Below, piece by piece: positions 11,711-23,846 of a stretch of DNA of 64,000 nucleotides (positions are counted from its first letter, which is position 1; each line of letters starts with the position of its first letter). The notes beneath the pieces were generated by a model, which saw nothing but the letters and a program-made list of their open reading frames with translations, searched no databases and was not told where the DNA came from. This DNA comes from Rhizodiscina lignyota. Taxonomy: Eukaryota > Ascomycota > Dothideomycetes > Aulographales > Rhizodiscinaceae. The stretch is taken from positions 1 through 64,000 of the forward strand of contig ML978122.1 of NCBI GenBank assembly GCA_010015805.1, in the 5' to 3' direction. Made by a program: the position numbers and the translations under genes.

Positions 11711-13222
11711 TCAAGAATCAAAGATTGGCCCGTACGCGGGGATGCCTCTAGACTCCATCGCATACTTTACTCGCTTCGTTAGCTTTGCATTACTGAGTAC
11801 GAACACTGCCTCCGCACCGGCCTCCATGTACAGTTGGTAAGCCATCTCGGGCAGATTTGGGCGTCCGTCCTTGCGCGTATCTATAATCATTGCGTTCGGA
11901 TCGATCGACTTGACGGTGTTACACATCTTCTCGCCGAATGTTACCATTGGCGACGGCGTGCTCCACAGAATGCGCACTGGCTGTCTGCGGGACCCATCGG
12001 CGAGGAATGTCAAGCAAGGACCGATGCCAGATCCAGTTGTGACGAAGACGACCGAGCGGAATACCTGTGCCATGCTCATCGGCCCATGGCGCGGAAGACC
12101 TTTGACCCAGTACTGCTTCTGTGGATTGTTGATTACGTCGCTCGTGAAGTCACCCGCGTTGGAGATGATCAAAGAACCTCCTTGCTTGCCGTCGTCTCGA
12201 GGAAATGTCGCAAACGGATGCCACTCTTTCAACGGAGACTTTGAGAGGTTAATCCCGGAGAAATTGTGGATTGGGCGGTCGAAAGTCAACTTGATAGCGT
12301 GCGACGAGAGCCTCTCATGCTCGAAAGTCCATCTACGAAGACGGAGCCATGGGTGGAAGGCGTGGCAAGTCGTAAGGAAGAGAAGCCAGAAGGATGGTTG
12401 TTGAGCGAGCGCTTTCATGAACGCCGCGCCTTCTGGTCGGCCATGAAGTTCCCAAACGAGCATGATTATCTCAACCCAGAAGACTGCCGACGCTGTCCAA
12501 CCCGCCCAGCGATGTGTCCGTTCAAAGACGTCGTGCATGGCGGTTCGTATCCGCGGATGAGCGAAAGTGATGATGAGAGCAAAGGTTGACAACAAAATGG
12601 ATGTCGTAATGACAATGGGGACCGAGTCGAGTTCCTTGATGGCGAAGCTTCTGTACACGTTGCAGGCTAACAGAAGAAACCAGAGTGTGCCCGACATGGC
12701 GGCTCCACTGTGGACGCCTCCATACTCGTAACATTTGGCAAGGGTTCGCCGAATGCTTAAAGGTGCTGACAAAGGGACCAACCAACATGTCCTGAATACG
12801 ATGTTGATGATATACTCTTGCCGGATTGCTGTTGCGACAAACAAATTTGCAGACACAGCAATGGCGAGATGTTGGATGTTCTGAGTACCGATGATCCTGT
12901 TTGTGGATGCGAGAACAATGACGGCAATCAAATTCGCAGCAAAGACGACACTGAAGAGGCGCCGATATGCTGTGAAGACGATGTGTCTAAGGTTACGAAA
13001 CCACTTTCCATTGCGCTTGGGAGGCAGTTGGGGCTTTTGTTGTTTGACTTTGGCGGCTTCTAAATCGGCAGCAGATGAAGTTGCAGAGACGTTTTCAACA
13101 GGAGCGGTGTCTGCGGTGCTGATGGAGGATGGAGCTAAAGATGGAGCTTTCAAAGATAAGGTCGACGTGCTCGAATATTCGGACGAGCTGATGCTTCTTG
13201 CAATAATGTTTGGAGTTGCCAT
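11711..13222 (-). CDS. TmpA-like membrane flavoprotein oxidoreductase (ferric-reductase-like)
   Basis: A single-exon frame of 503 aa starting at an ATG at 13,222. It has a Ser/Ala-rich cytosolic N-terminus (1-70), several hydrophobic segments (about 90-106, 115-133, 175-190, 200-220, 245-258, 278-290), and a C-terminal flavin/NAD(P)H reductase module with HPFATF (335-340, FAD-type) and TGSGIGPCLTFL (396-407, NAD-binding). Histidines 171 and 237 lie in or next to membrane segments and could be haem ligands, but the classic paired His pattern of ferric reductases is not clear. The layout matches fungal TmpA-type proteins, linked to conidiation signalling in Aspergillus nidulans. It is the first intact gene from the telomere, its stop only about 135 bp from the RIP-mutated block. 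A ferric reductase proper is the alternative. Confidence 0.7.
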   Translation of the reverse strand: MATPNIIARSISSSEYSSTSTLSLKAPSLAPSSISTADTAPVENVSATSSAADLEAAKVKQQKPQLPPKRNGKWFRNLRHIVFTAYRRLFSVVFAANLIAVIVLASTNRIIGTQNIQHLAIAVSANLFVATAIRQEYIINIVFRTCWLVPLSAPLSIRRTLAKCYEYGGVHSGAAMSGTLWFLLLACNVYRSFAIKELDSVPIVITTSILLSTFALIITFAHPRIRTAMHDVFERTHRWAGWTASAVFWVEIIMLVWELHGRPEGAAFMKALAQQPSFWLLFLTTCHAFHPWLRLRRWTFEHERLSSHAIKLTFDRPIHNFSGINLSKSPLKEWHPFATFPRDDGKQGGSLIISNAGDFTSDVINNPQKQYWVKGLPRHGPMSMAQVFRSVVFVTTGSGIGPCLTFLADGSRRQPVRILWSTPSPMVTFGEKMCNTVKSIDPNAMIIDTRKDGRPNLPEMAYQLYMEAGAEAVFVLSNAKLTKRVKYAMESRGIPAYGPIFDS

Positions 13223-15273
13223 GATGGATAACTCGAATTTGGGGAGGGCGTATTGCTGCCATTGTGCAAGCGTAAGGGGCGCATTTATGTATACTCTTTC
13301 TGGGCTCGCGCATTCTATGAAAGGAAACCAAGGCCATTTTTAGAAGGTAAAGGAATTGCTGTTTCACGGATTTTGCCTGGAGGCGATGAAAATGAAGTCC
13401 ACGTCGGATGCAGCCGAACATGGCCAGTGGCCACTCGGTTTTGCACGATCATCCCACTCAGCCCTAGAAGGATGCGGCGGAGGATTCAGCCTCTGACAAA
13501 CGACAGTCAATAGACGAGCCGGCCTGAAAGATGGCCAAGCTGGATGAGGCATTGCTACGTACCACCTGCTGGATAAGCCCGGCGTGTCGAGCCCGATTGG
13601 TGCGCAACGTAATGATTAGCCTCCGAAGTTGGACAATGCTTAAACAAATCAGACGAGCTCAGCAAGACGAGCTCAGCAATACAATGTGGCTGCTCAGGAT
13701 TCCTTAAGAAGAACGACTTGTGCTTACCACTTGAAGAGGAAATGACATGCGGCGATGTACCATGAATTACTCAGAATACATGGCATTTTGTCTCCGAAGC
13801 CCCACGTATAATGTCTTCAAACCGACCAATGCAGATTTCCCTCTACTCCGCATGCTATTTACGTAGGAAACGTTATCTCTCCTATTGACGAGCTTTTGAA
13901 GATAAGAGAAACTTACGGGGCATTTAGTTACACAGGCAATTCAGCCCTCACAGCTACGATAATATTTACGACGCTGCTGCAGCTCTACTGCCCACCACAG
14001 CTGGGAGATCAAACGACTTTATTAATATCCAACATAACTGGTTCCTAAAATATGATAGAAGGGCCTCGCTCTATTAACCGCCACAAGCTTCATGGCTAGC
14101 TGTACGAAGCCCCAGCTTCAGGTAGCTTTAGATTGTAAGTGCGAGATCATGTTCGATACAGCGAGCGGTCTTTCGTGTACCACCCGGCTACTCTATTATC
14201 TGCCCAATGGCTGTGACATTTCAAAAACCTTCAGACAGACCAATGCAGACTCTTTTGTAGCTTGGGAAGAACTTGAAACGAGTCGGTACAAGCTTCCAAC
14301 TACTGCGCTCTACCTGATTCTCCACCGGCGTCCAGACAACTCCAGAACGAATCTCAACGCGAATTATTGGAGATTCATGGCACACCTCGAACGACTCAAA
14401 AGAGTGAGTTTCAGACATTTTGTACATTATCGCGAGTGCTCCGCAGAGAATACAGATGGCCCTCCGAGAGACGCAGTCGCGCCACGTTAAATCTATCTTG
14501 AATGACTCGTGCGTCGAGCCGCGCTGGGAAAGCGGATTGGTCTTCAAGGACAATGGAAGGACTGTCATGGAACATCTCGCTGGGACATTCGGTAATCGCG
14601 ATTTTCATGTTTTTCGCGTAATGGGTTGCGAAGTTGAAATACATGTCCGGTTGGGGAACAGTTCACTTTGCGCTACATCTCGAAGGTGCTCCATCGCCGA
14701 CACGGAGTGCGCCCAGCGTCTTCGATTAGTATGGGTCAAGCTCTTTGAATACGCGCAATCTGGACAAATACCAGTCGAAGCATGTTGAATAGAACTTCCA
14801 GGCATGCCCCCGCCGGAATCCAAAAACAAACACGTATTTCGCAGTTTCAATGCCCATTTCCACTTTTTGCGCCGTCATCTTGAGGACGATACTGCGCAAA
14901 GACTGTTGAATGGCAGCACGTGCGAGCCTTTTCCCGCTACGGAATACTTCGTAGAACAAAGAAAGCCAAATCACCAGTAATGAAGACTGGAATTGTGCGA
15001 AGTTCTAGCGTCATGTAACTACTCGTGAACATCGCGATTCCCTTGGTCGTGAGACGGAAAGTGCGCTGCAAACGGGACAGAAGGAATAAACAATGTCGTA
15101 AGTGGCGCACTGGCCGGGATCATGGGTGTATCGTGGCGATCGAGTGTGGCGCCCAACGCATCGCCAACTTTAATCTCCCATCGCGTCCAAGATCCCACTT
15201 CTTCCAACACGCCGAACGCAGAGGCGCTCAACACTCCTCGCAATGAACACAACGCGATAGCGCGACTCAACTA
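13223..15273. other. Intergenic region, no convincing gene
   Basis: Between the divergent TmpA-like and CSC1-like starts. Short overlapping minus-strand frames at 14,221-14,974 have somewhat protein-like text but need several frame changes, no consistent introns join them, and I recognise no family. They may be a decayed gene. Normal base composition; no RNA gene seen. Confidence 0.4.
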
Positions 15274-18200
15274 ATGTCCGACATTGTCAGCGTCTTAAAT
15301 GGCACCATCAACGGAGCCGCGGGGTCGGCGCAGGGGAAGGAGGGAACAACAATTCAAACGTTTGCGATATCATTAGCATCCGGCTTCATTCTCTTCGCCG
15401 TCCAGGGCAGCATCTTTCTCATCATCAGGAACTACCTCTGGGCCAAGCGAATATACCAGCCGCGGTCTTTTCTGGTGCCAGTGAAACAGCGCATAAAGCC
15501 ACCTCACAACAACCCGTTCAAGTGGATACTCGATGTCTTCAAGATCAAAGAGGACCCGGACGTCCTTCAGAAAGCGGGAATGGACGCGTACTTCTTCCTC
15601 CGATATCTCAGCATGTGCCTCAAGATCTTCTTCCCGATGGCGCTCATCGTCATGCCCATCCTGATCCCCCTCAACATCAAGCAGGGCAAAGACACGAGAG
15701 TCATCGACCAGGTTCGATACAATGTGACTGGGCTGGATAAGCTAGGTTGGTCAAACGTGTCGCCGGAAAATACTGGCAGATACTGGGCGCATCTTGTGCT
15801 TGCAGTTGTCGTCATCATATGGATCTGCTACGTCTTCCACCAAGAGTTGGCCCATTACATCAAAAAGCGACACGAATTTCTGGCAAGCCCAGGCCACAGA
15901 CTGAAGGCGTCGAGTACCACCGTGTTGATCATGGATATTCCTGAAAAGCTTTGCACTGACGACGCTCTGATGGACATGTATGGAGACTTTCCCGGAGGCG
16001 TGCGGCGAATTTGGCTCAATCGGGACTTCAGCGCTCTTGTTAACAAAGACAAGTTGCGAAGACGGCTAGAGGACATGCTTGAGAATGCTGAGACGAACTT
16101 AATCCGAATGGCTGTCAAGAAACATAAGAAGGCGTCGAAACGGAACAATACCGCGGGTTCACAGGCGTCGACACAAGGCGAAAGCGACCCAATTGCTCCG
16201 GAAACAATGACCTCAGATACAGAGCGTGCAACAAAAACCATATGCGAGCGTGACTTGCAATACGACATTGCCACCAGAGCCGCATGGACGGAGTATCTGA
16301 CACCGAAACAGAGATCCACGATGCGGATACCCCGAAATGAGAATAGCTTTGCGGCCAAAATTCCCCTCATTGGGCGCTTGTTCACGGCCAAGGTAGACAC
16401 AATCTACTACTGCCGTAGAGAACTTGCTCGTCTGAACAGAGAACTCGAAACCGACGTCGAATCAATTGAATCCTATCCACTGAACCGATCAGCATTCATT
16501 CAGTTCAACACTCAGAAAGCGGCCCAACTGGCATGCCAATCGGTCGCCGATACGAGTCCGAGTCATATGAAGAGACGTATTGTGGAAATCTCACCAGGCG
16601 ACATCAACTGGGACAACCTGAATCTTGCGTGGAGGGTGCGATATGTCCGGGTCATCGGTTTCCTGGTGCTTTACGTTTTGTTGCTCATCCTTTTTGGTCT
16701 CGTCGCCTTCTTCACTGGTATCCTTTCCAGGGCGTCTACCTTATCCGACTCCACACCCTGGCTTGGCTGGATTCAAAGTCTCCCATCATGGTTGATCTCC
16801 TTCATTCAAGGTACCCTGCCACCAGTCATCCAGGTCATTATACTGAGCGGGCCGCTCCCCATCTTGCTTCGAGCAATGACGAACCACACTCGAGGTTCGA
16901 CCACAGGGCAAGAGGGAGAGCGCTCTTTGCAACTGTGGTACTTGATCTTCCTCGTTTTCGAATTGTTCCTTATTCCGACAATCTCCTCCGGACTCACAAG
17001 CATCCTCAGAGAACTCATACATCAGCCGACTTCCGTGCCAAACATCCTCGCAACAGACCTTCCGACTTCTTCCAACTATTACTTTTCCTTTCTGGTCCTG
17101 CAAGCTTTATCTCTCAGCGCAACGGCGCTTTTACAAACCATTCGACTGTTCAACTTTTATGTAATTGGCCACGTCAATACTCCAGACAGTGTTTTTGAGA
17201 AACTGAGCTGGACCAATCGAACTCGTATTGGCAGCAACATCCCTTGGTATACAACTTTCGCAGTCATCGGTATGGCTCCCAAAACGTTGCAAAAGCCAAA
17301 GGACTAACAGAGACAGGCATCGTTTACTCCATCGTCGCGCCCTTGATCCTGGTATTCGAACTCATCACCTTTGGTCTCTTCTGGCTTGTCATCAAGAACA
17401 ACCTGCTATATTGCGTCCGCACGGGCAATGTGGATGGTGGTGGCCTTTGGTTCCCGAATGCGATCAACCAGACTTTTACGGGCCTGTACTTCATGGAGAT
17501 CTGCCTCATTGGCTTGTTCTTCCTCGTGCGCGACACACATGACAAGGTTGCTTGCGATGCGCAAGGCGTTATCATGGCAGTAGTATTGGTGCTCACCGTA
17601 TTGTACCATATCTGGCTCTGGGTTCATCTCCGCCAGCTTTTCAAGTACGCCCCCGTGCGGCTATCGACCGAGTCGAAGGATGAGTCGAAGGACTTGCTGG
17701 CAAACGACGAGGAGTGTGATGTAGATGAGCCTGAAGAAGCACCAGCACCTGCGGGAGCGGAGAAATCTGCAGAAGACAAGGAACCTTCTCCTCGTCCTGA
17801 CAATCCACCAACAAACGACGGCGACAGCGACACAATCTCCGACATGGTGCTTCCACTACCTCGACCCCGCCGCCCAACAGTCTTGTCGCATGTATCTTAT
17901 GCGTCGCATCGATCCGGGCATGAGATGCAAGCACAGCTACGTGAAGAAGCCGAATCTGCGAAAGAGATTCTTGCGCGCATCAACCGACCATTAAACGAAA
18001 CTCGTCTACGAGAGCTCGAGAAGACGCTCGGCGAAACCGAAACAAATATTGGCAACTACCTGATGCCACGCCGAAAAGACATCGAGGCGCAGATGATGAA
18101 TGATCCAATCTCCAAAATCATACTTCAGCACAACGACGAGCTGGAGACACTGGAGCCTGAGGAACGCGACATGCTGGTATCTGTCGCTTTCACTCACCCA

Positions 18201-18404
18201 GTTCTTCGTTCACCAAGGCCGTGCGTGTGGATTCCAATGGATGACTTGGGCGTCAGCGATGACGAGGTTAAGCGCACAAAGGCATTCACTGCGCATGTGG
18301 ATATTGAGAACAAGGGCGCGTTCTTTGACCGCAAGCTGAAGGTTCAAGTGAATAAACCGCCACCAGATATGTCAGAGTTTGCTCTCGTTATGAATGAGCT
18401 ATGA
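15274..18404 (+). CDS. CSC1/OSCA-like osmosensitive cation channel (DUF221, RSN1-7TM family)
   Basis: Two exons, 15274-17269 and 17317-18404, give 1027 aa. The 47-nt intron has a GTATGG donor, a GACTAAC branch site and ACAG acceptor, and joins the frames exactly. N-terminal transmembrane segments (about 30-50, 110-135, 175-195) are followed by a cytosolic PHM7-type domain (about 210-440) with basic/acidic helices, then the 7-TM RSN1 core (about 455-780) crossing the intron. The C-terminal third is acidic, disordered and ends in a PHM7-extension-type domain with 'PCVWIPMDDLGVSDDE'. Members such as yeast Csc1 are plasma-membrane calcium-permeable channels gated by osmotic or mechanical stress. 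Length and order fit the family; the exact paralogue (CSC1, RSN1 or PHM7) is not decided. Confidence 0.88.
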
Positions 18405-19323
18405 GTACATAAAATAGAAATAGAGCGCAATTGAATTTACTCATCTTAATAACTGGGCGGGTCTCAATCGGAAACGTAGTTGATTTCTGTTTATCGGCTA
18501 CGCAGCGCATGAACAGGAGGGATTGAGGACCTGAGGTAAAGCTCAGTAATGCACAAATTGCAGGTTGAACGCCTGTACATAATCATATTAGAGTTCAGCG
18601 TCTGTGCACAAACCCATAGCTAAGGGACGACATAGAATTGATGTGAAGCTCAATCTGTGTCTTAGAACTGCGAGTTGAGCGCCTGCGCATAATTGAAGTT
18701 GCAACTCACTATATTTCTCTAGATAAATTGCGTCATCTGCGCGGAAGGTCAACTGCAACAAGAACGCAACTTTGCGTAATGCCGTCCTTTGTGTAAATGA
18801 TAGTTAACGAGAAACACGATAAACCTTAGGGAAATATCTGCCGTTGTAAAGGAAAAGGATGGTATTTAATAAGCGGAGTCTAAGGCCCTGAGCTATGCCG
18901 TCCTCTATTTTGAAGGTCAATGAGGAAGGAAACTTCGTATATCGCTTGCAACCAGGAAGGAGATGCCTGATGATACGATCCAAGTATGAATGATGCTTTT
19001 TCCACACAGAATGATTGCAAGAAGCACGTACCGAGACTCATACGAAGCGGCGGAAGGACAACAGGAAAAGCACACTTCTACAGCAATACCAGCCCACCGG
19101 ATCGCGTACTCTTGTCAAGCCTTCGATGGTCAGCAAGTTTAAGAGCCATGTATTGTTAAACATGAAGGTCATAGGTACACAAATCTGGCAGCGGCATTGC
19201 CACATACGTGACATCGATGTTGGAATTATACAATGCTCAAAGATAATGAGCAAGAGTTTCTCATGGTATAAGATACAGGAGTCGTGAGTCCATCAAAGTG
19301 CCCGAAGTCTGCAGTCTGCTAGA
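18405..19323. other. Intergenic region with three short imperfect repeats
   Basis: Contains three related motifs of about 17 bp (GTTGAACGCCTGTACA type) at about 18,564, 18,591 and 18,672. No gene or RNA recognised. It separates the ends of two convergent genes, so it mainly holds 3' ends. Confidence 0.45.
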
Positions 19324-21039
19324 TTACAAGGTATATCGGAATCCCTCAAGGCCCTCGATAATCTTACCACCTCTCGCAGCCCGCTTGTTTGCGCGAATAA
19401 ACTTCCACTCCAGCAACAGGGTAATGAAGATAATGAGTGCGCTCGCAATCATACACGCATACATCCCTGGCTTGTAACCGGGCTTGTCTTGATCTCTAAA
19501 GACGGTGCTACCGACAATGCCTCCAATGCCACCGGCACCAACGAGTGTTGCAGAGCAGAGCGCGCGCTTCCACTGCCCACGGATATTGTTTGCTTGATAT
19601 GTGAGAATGCAAGGCACGTTTGCATTGCAAGCCGTTGTCGCAAGGAAAACACCAAAGTATCTTGCGCCGTTATTCTCCAAGAATCCGAGAAGGCCGAGAC
19701 CGAGAATGCACAGGCAGCCGTTGAAGATAATAAAGGGTCCGCGGATATGGTACTTGTCGCCGAGGACGGCGCAGAGGTACATCCAGATGGCAGCAAGGAC
19801 ATACGGTGGTGCAACAAGACACTGAGCTTCGGCGACGCCGAATCCCATTCCCAGCTCCAGAATAATCGGCAAGAAGTATGCAATGGCATATGTGCACGTC
19901 GTAGTTAGACCGAAGAGCGCCGCAAAGCCCCAAACTTTGAGATCAGTAGCGCATTTAGCGTAATGAGTAATGCTAAATGGCGTGGCGATAGCATCGTGAC
20001 GGTCTTGTTGGATTCTCGCAACGATAAACTCGGCTTCCTTCTGAGACAGGAACGGGATAGCAAGCGACCTGGTTTTATTTGCAGCCTTCTCGGGGAAATC
20101 TGCAATCGTCAGAGCACCAATGCCGGCAATGACAACGGTCAGAATGCCTTGCATGATAAACTATGACATGTCAACCACTATAGCATGTGTACTATAATAT
20201 GGTTACTTACGATCCAGCGCCAGCCGGCAATACCAGACTCAATACCACTTGGAGCAGTGGGATCATCTGCTGTAGGGCCGTAGTGCTGCCCCCATGTGGG
20301 CCCGAGGTTTCCAAGGCCATTCATATTGTAAAAGCCATATGCTAGAATACCGGAAAAGGCAGATGCCATGGAGCCGATGAGGTAGAACACAGCATTACGC
20401 TTCTGAAGATCGTAACGTGGATACCAGCAGGAGAGAAGATATGCGCATCCTGTCAAGTTTGATTAGCACTCTGACCAACTTAGTTGATGCGGATTCGTAT
20501 GGCTTACCTGGAAAGAAACCAGCTTCCCAGATACCAAGAATCAATCTGAGCCCAACCATTTGAGTCCATGTCGTGAGGAAGCCGAAGCAGATCATCGTAA
20601 TGCCCCACAGGAACGTGATTGTAGGCAGGAAGATCCTGGGGCCGAGTTTTCGAAGAATGACGGTTGCTGGTGGTTGCAGAATAACGTACGTTATAAAGAA
20701 GACGAGCGTAATGATGGAGTAACGATAACCGATGAGGACCAAGTCTGCAAGAGCAATAAGCACCGTCCCATATGGCGTTGCAATCAAAACTCTCTCTCTA
20801 AACATACCTACGCCCATACCACCGACAACAGCAATACCCAGATTTGTTCTGTCCATCAGTGAAACGGCATACATAAAGCCGAGGGTAAGCACAAGACGAA
20901 AATCGATGCGTCGGATAATCTTCTTCTGCTCCGCAGGAGTAAAGGCATCGATGTGTTCTTGAGCCGATAAATGTGAATCTTGAGAGTCGGTGTGCTCGAG
21001 ATGCATCACCTCATCACCCTTCTCGATGATTTCTGCCAT
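19324..21039 (-). CDS. MFS anion:cation symporter, allantoate permease (Dal5/Tna1) type
   Basis: Three exons on the minus strand, 20508-21039, 20211-20449 and 19324-20160, giving 535 aa. Introns of 58 nt (20450-20507, GTAAGC...GACAG) and 50 nt (20161-20210, GTAAGT...CATAG) restore one frame. Near residue 60 'LMDRTNLGIA' is the loop after TM1 typical of the ACS/Dal5 family (DRxNxGxA). About 12 membrane segments follow, with a cytosolic loop around 'ADFPEKAANK' in the middle. Family members import nicotinate, allantoate, pantothenate or other organic anions; the substrate cannot be told from sequence. The start is the ATG at 21,039. The gene is intact and has no obvious partner next to it. Confidence 0.88.
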
Positions 21040-23846
21040 ATTGGATGAGACCGCTCGTCGGAGCAGCTTGAGGGGAAGGCGATGTGAAGCAAACTGAACG
21101 AGACAAGAACCACTTGGCAGGGAGAAGCTTGACGGTCAAGGTGAGGCTTCAGCGGCCGCTACGAGACTCTTATTCTCTGAGCGTTTGCAAGCCCCTCAGT
21201 GCCCTTATCGCAAGCCGTACGACCATTGCCGCGGTAATGTTCCATTGAACTCATCTGGGCCAAGCCACAGTCCAGGTTTTCGGTGGAGAGATTGAAGATC
21301 GTGTCTATTGTTGATTGACCAACAAATCGCCATCCAGGCTAGACCTTGCATCGTGGTTCGGAACCCCGCAATATGGAAGACACCGAACGAGATACGCAAG
21401 GGTGGAGTACCCCAGACTGTGCCAAACTGTGGGGAATCGGCTCGCCTAGACTATGGTTCTTTTCGGTCGAACCCGGTTACGCCGTGAGCTACGCATCCCT
21501 CGGAGCCGTTCTTGCAGCCGTATCTGCTGGCGGAACCAATACCGCACCTCGGTAGTACCGGGCAATGTCCCAAATGTAGCCAACAACCCCATCAACCCAT
21601 GCCCACTTGGCACGCGACAAGAAATTAGTCTTGCGCTGAAGAAATTCGGATCGTCAGTTGAACGATTCAGCGTTCATCGTTTCGAGACTTCCGAGAGCAG
21701 ACGTTCTGTTGGAATCCAACTCCTGTCTAGGGCAGACGCATGAGTGGTGACTATTCCGCTTCAAGACGCAAATGAAAATGGCCCGTTCCGGAAAACGATC
21801 TAGATCATGTACGCTTATGAGAGGCCTCGGCGTATCGTCGTTGAGAGGGGTTCACAATCATGACTTGAGGAACAGCAGGAAGAGGACAGAACACAGCATG
21901 ACAGAGAAGACAAAACGCAGATAGAAGAGTTCGCCTTGCGAGAATGTGACGACGGTGTAATCACCCATCTCGCAAGGCCAAACCTACATGAAGGCGGCGG
22001 ATATGGCGCTGATGTACGACAGCGGATGGGTGACCTCGGGATCTCCGACGCAGGATTTCCGGCGGATAAAGGAGAAGGAGAAGTTTGGGCTTTCGAGTCG
22101 AATTCGCGCACAGCTTGGCGTCAGACAGGATTGTGACTTTGGCACATTGCTTCATCGAACAACAAGAAGACTTCCGAAATCAATATTGGTGGTGGGGCCT
22201 TATATACAAGAAGCCGAGCGCTTTGCGAATGATTTCTCAACACAATTTCTCAGCTCAGGGTTCCACGGCAAGTCGGCTCCAAGCGCACGTGCTCGGTGTT
22301 GCACGGAAAAGCGGCTGCAAACGAGACCCAAAGTACAACTCATCCTAGACGTGAGAGATGTTTGCATGTGTATCTCCAAGGGTAAAATATGTTTATACGC
22401 CAGACTGAATGAGCCAACGGGGTTTGATTGCAAGCATTTCGCCCTGCAGAGGAAGGATCGGCCATCGCTCATGTTGGAGAGGTCTCCAAGTTCACGGTTA
22501 CAATGCAAGTCCAAGCAGAAATGGCATAACGTTTGCTCGTCATCATCTGAATATGGAAGGTCTCTTTCAGTAACACGACTACAGGTAAAGTCAAAATTCA
22601 CTTGGTCACGTTCTTCAGTCCTACGAGGGAAGCCTCATCATGTTCTCCGTCTTAGTTCATGTCAAGAGTTTGCACAGTATTATGCGTACTCCATGTACAT
22701 TGCGCCTTGTCGAGGTCACAATCAAATATAATTGTTTGAAGAGTCCGTTCACGATGCTGAAGCCGATGTGGCGAAGAAGCAGCAATTTGTTGGAGTGCTG
22801 GTCTATCCACCGGTAGAGTGGAATGAAGCCAGACATCTTCGTCCATTGCCAGTAATGGCTGCCAAGCACGGAACCAAAGGTACAGGATGATAATGCCTGC
22901 AATTGCACACCAAATTCCAGAAATGGCATATCGACGTGCTCACATTTCCAGAACTTATGAGCAAGGCGGAGATCGACGCAAGTGGCCCTTGAAGACCTGC
23001 AGCGTCAATTCCTCTCTTTGACCTGAGGCTCCGTGCCCACACCACTTATTTGATTGTGTCTAGAAGAGCGATCCCTCTCACCATAAATGGGCACCCATTA
23101 ACATGGCAGCTTTCGAAGTGGGTGGAGTTTCGATGGCAGTAGGCGGTGGAAATCGACAGCTGGGAGCTCGGGAGCGGGCTTAAACGTCGGCGTAGAGGCG
23201 GTAAACTGACGTGAACAAGTCGAGAATGAGCAACCTTGGGAGAAATCATAAAAGGCAAAGAGAGCAATGCCTTCCTGTCACGAGCTGCGAATAGGAGAGG
23301 CATCTGGGCGAGAAACTCGGGCCGATCAGATTTTCCGGCCTTTGCCTGTGGAAAATGCCGAGTATCTACCAAAAGCCAGCCGAGCCAAATCCTGCCACGA
23401 GCCAGACTCGCATGACTCCGCGACGACGACTCAGCTGTGTGCATCCCAGGTAAACATTTTACGTACAACGAATTTAGCTAGACAAAGTTCAAATCGTGGA
23501 TCATCCCTTCGCTTCTCACCCACTGCGCTCGATCAGAGCGTTCGAAATCTCTAATAACCTCATCAGCATCCTCCCACCCAGCGAAAGACGTGCGAATTTC
23601 TCCTCAACCGGATCACCTCCTGACACCGCATCAATTGTAACAGCTCTCTTGGCCAAGACTAGTCAGTGAATGAGCAACTCAGCCTTTGAAATTGATCAGC
23701 TGGCCCTCGTATATAACCGCCGAAACTGGATACATGTATGGAAGCCCCAAAACCTGTTCATGCGCTCGTGCTACAAGCAAAGATCATAGAATACGACAGT
23801 TTCTATTCGCTCATCTCATCATATCTGACATTGTCATTGACTTCCT
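21040..23846. other. 2.8-kb intergenic region, no supported gene
   Basis: Holds the presumed promoter of the MFS gene at its left end and the 3' side of the P450 at its right end. A + strand frame at 21,988-22,731 is open for 247 codons but shows no domain, no membrane pattern and no homologous feel, so I do not call it. Nothing else recognised. Confidence 0.4.

Noticed and set aside
11834-12589. Open frames antisense to the TmpA-like gene
   Set aside because: They are shadows of a well-supported coding frame on the other strand and match no family.
14092-14974. Overlapping frames on both strands upstream of the CSC1-like gene
   Set aside because: Joining them needs several frame changes without good splice sites, and no domain is recognised. 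A decayed gene is possible but not shown.
21988-22731. A + strand frame of 247 codons
   Set aside because: Long for chance but lacks any domain, signal or membrane pattern, and overlapping frames exist on both strands. Kept as a possible orphan, not called.
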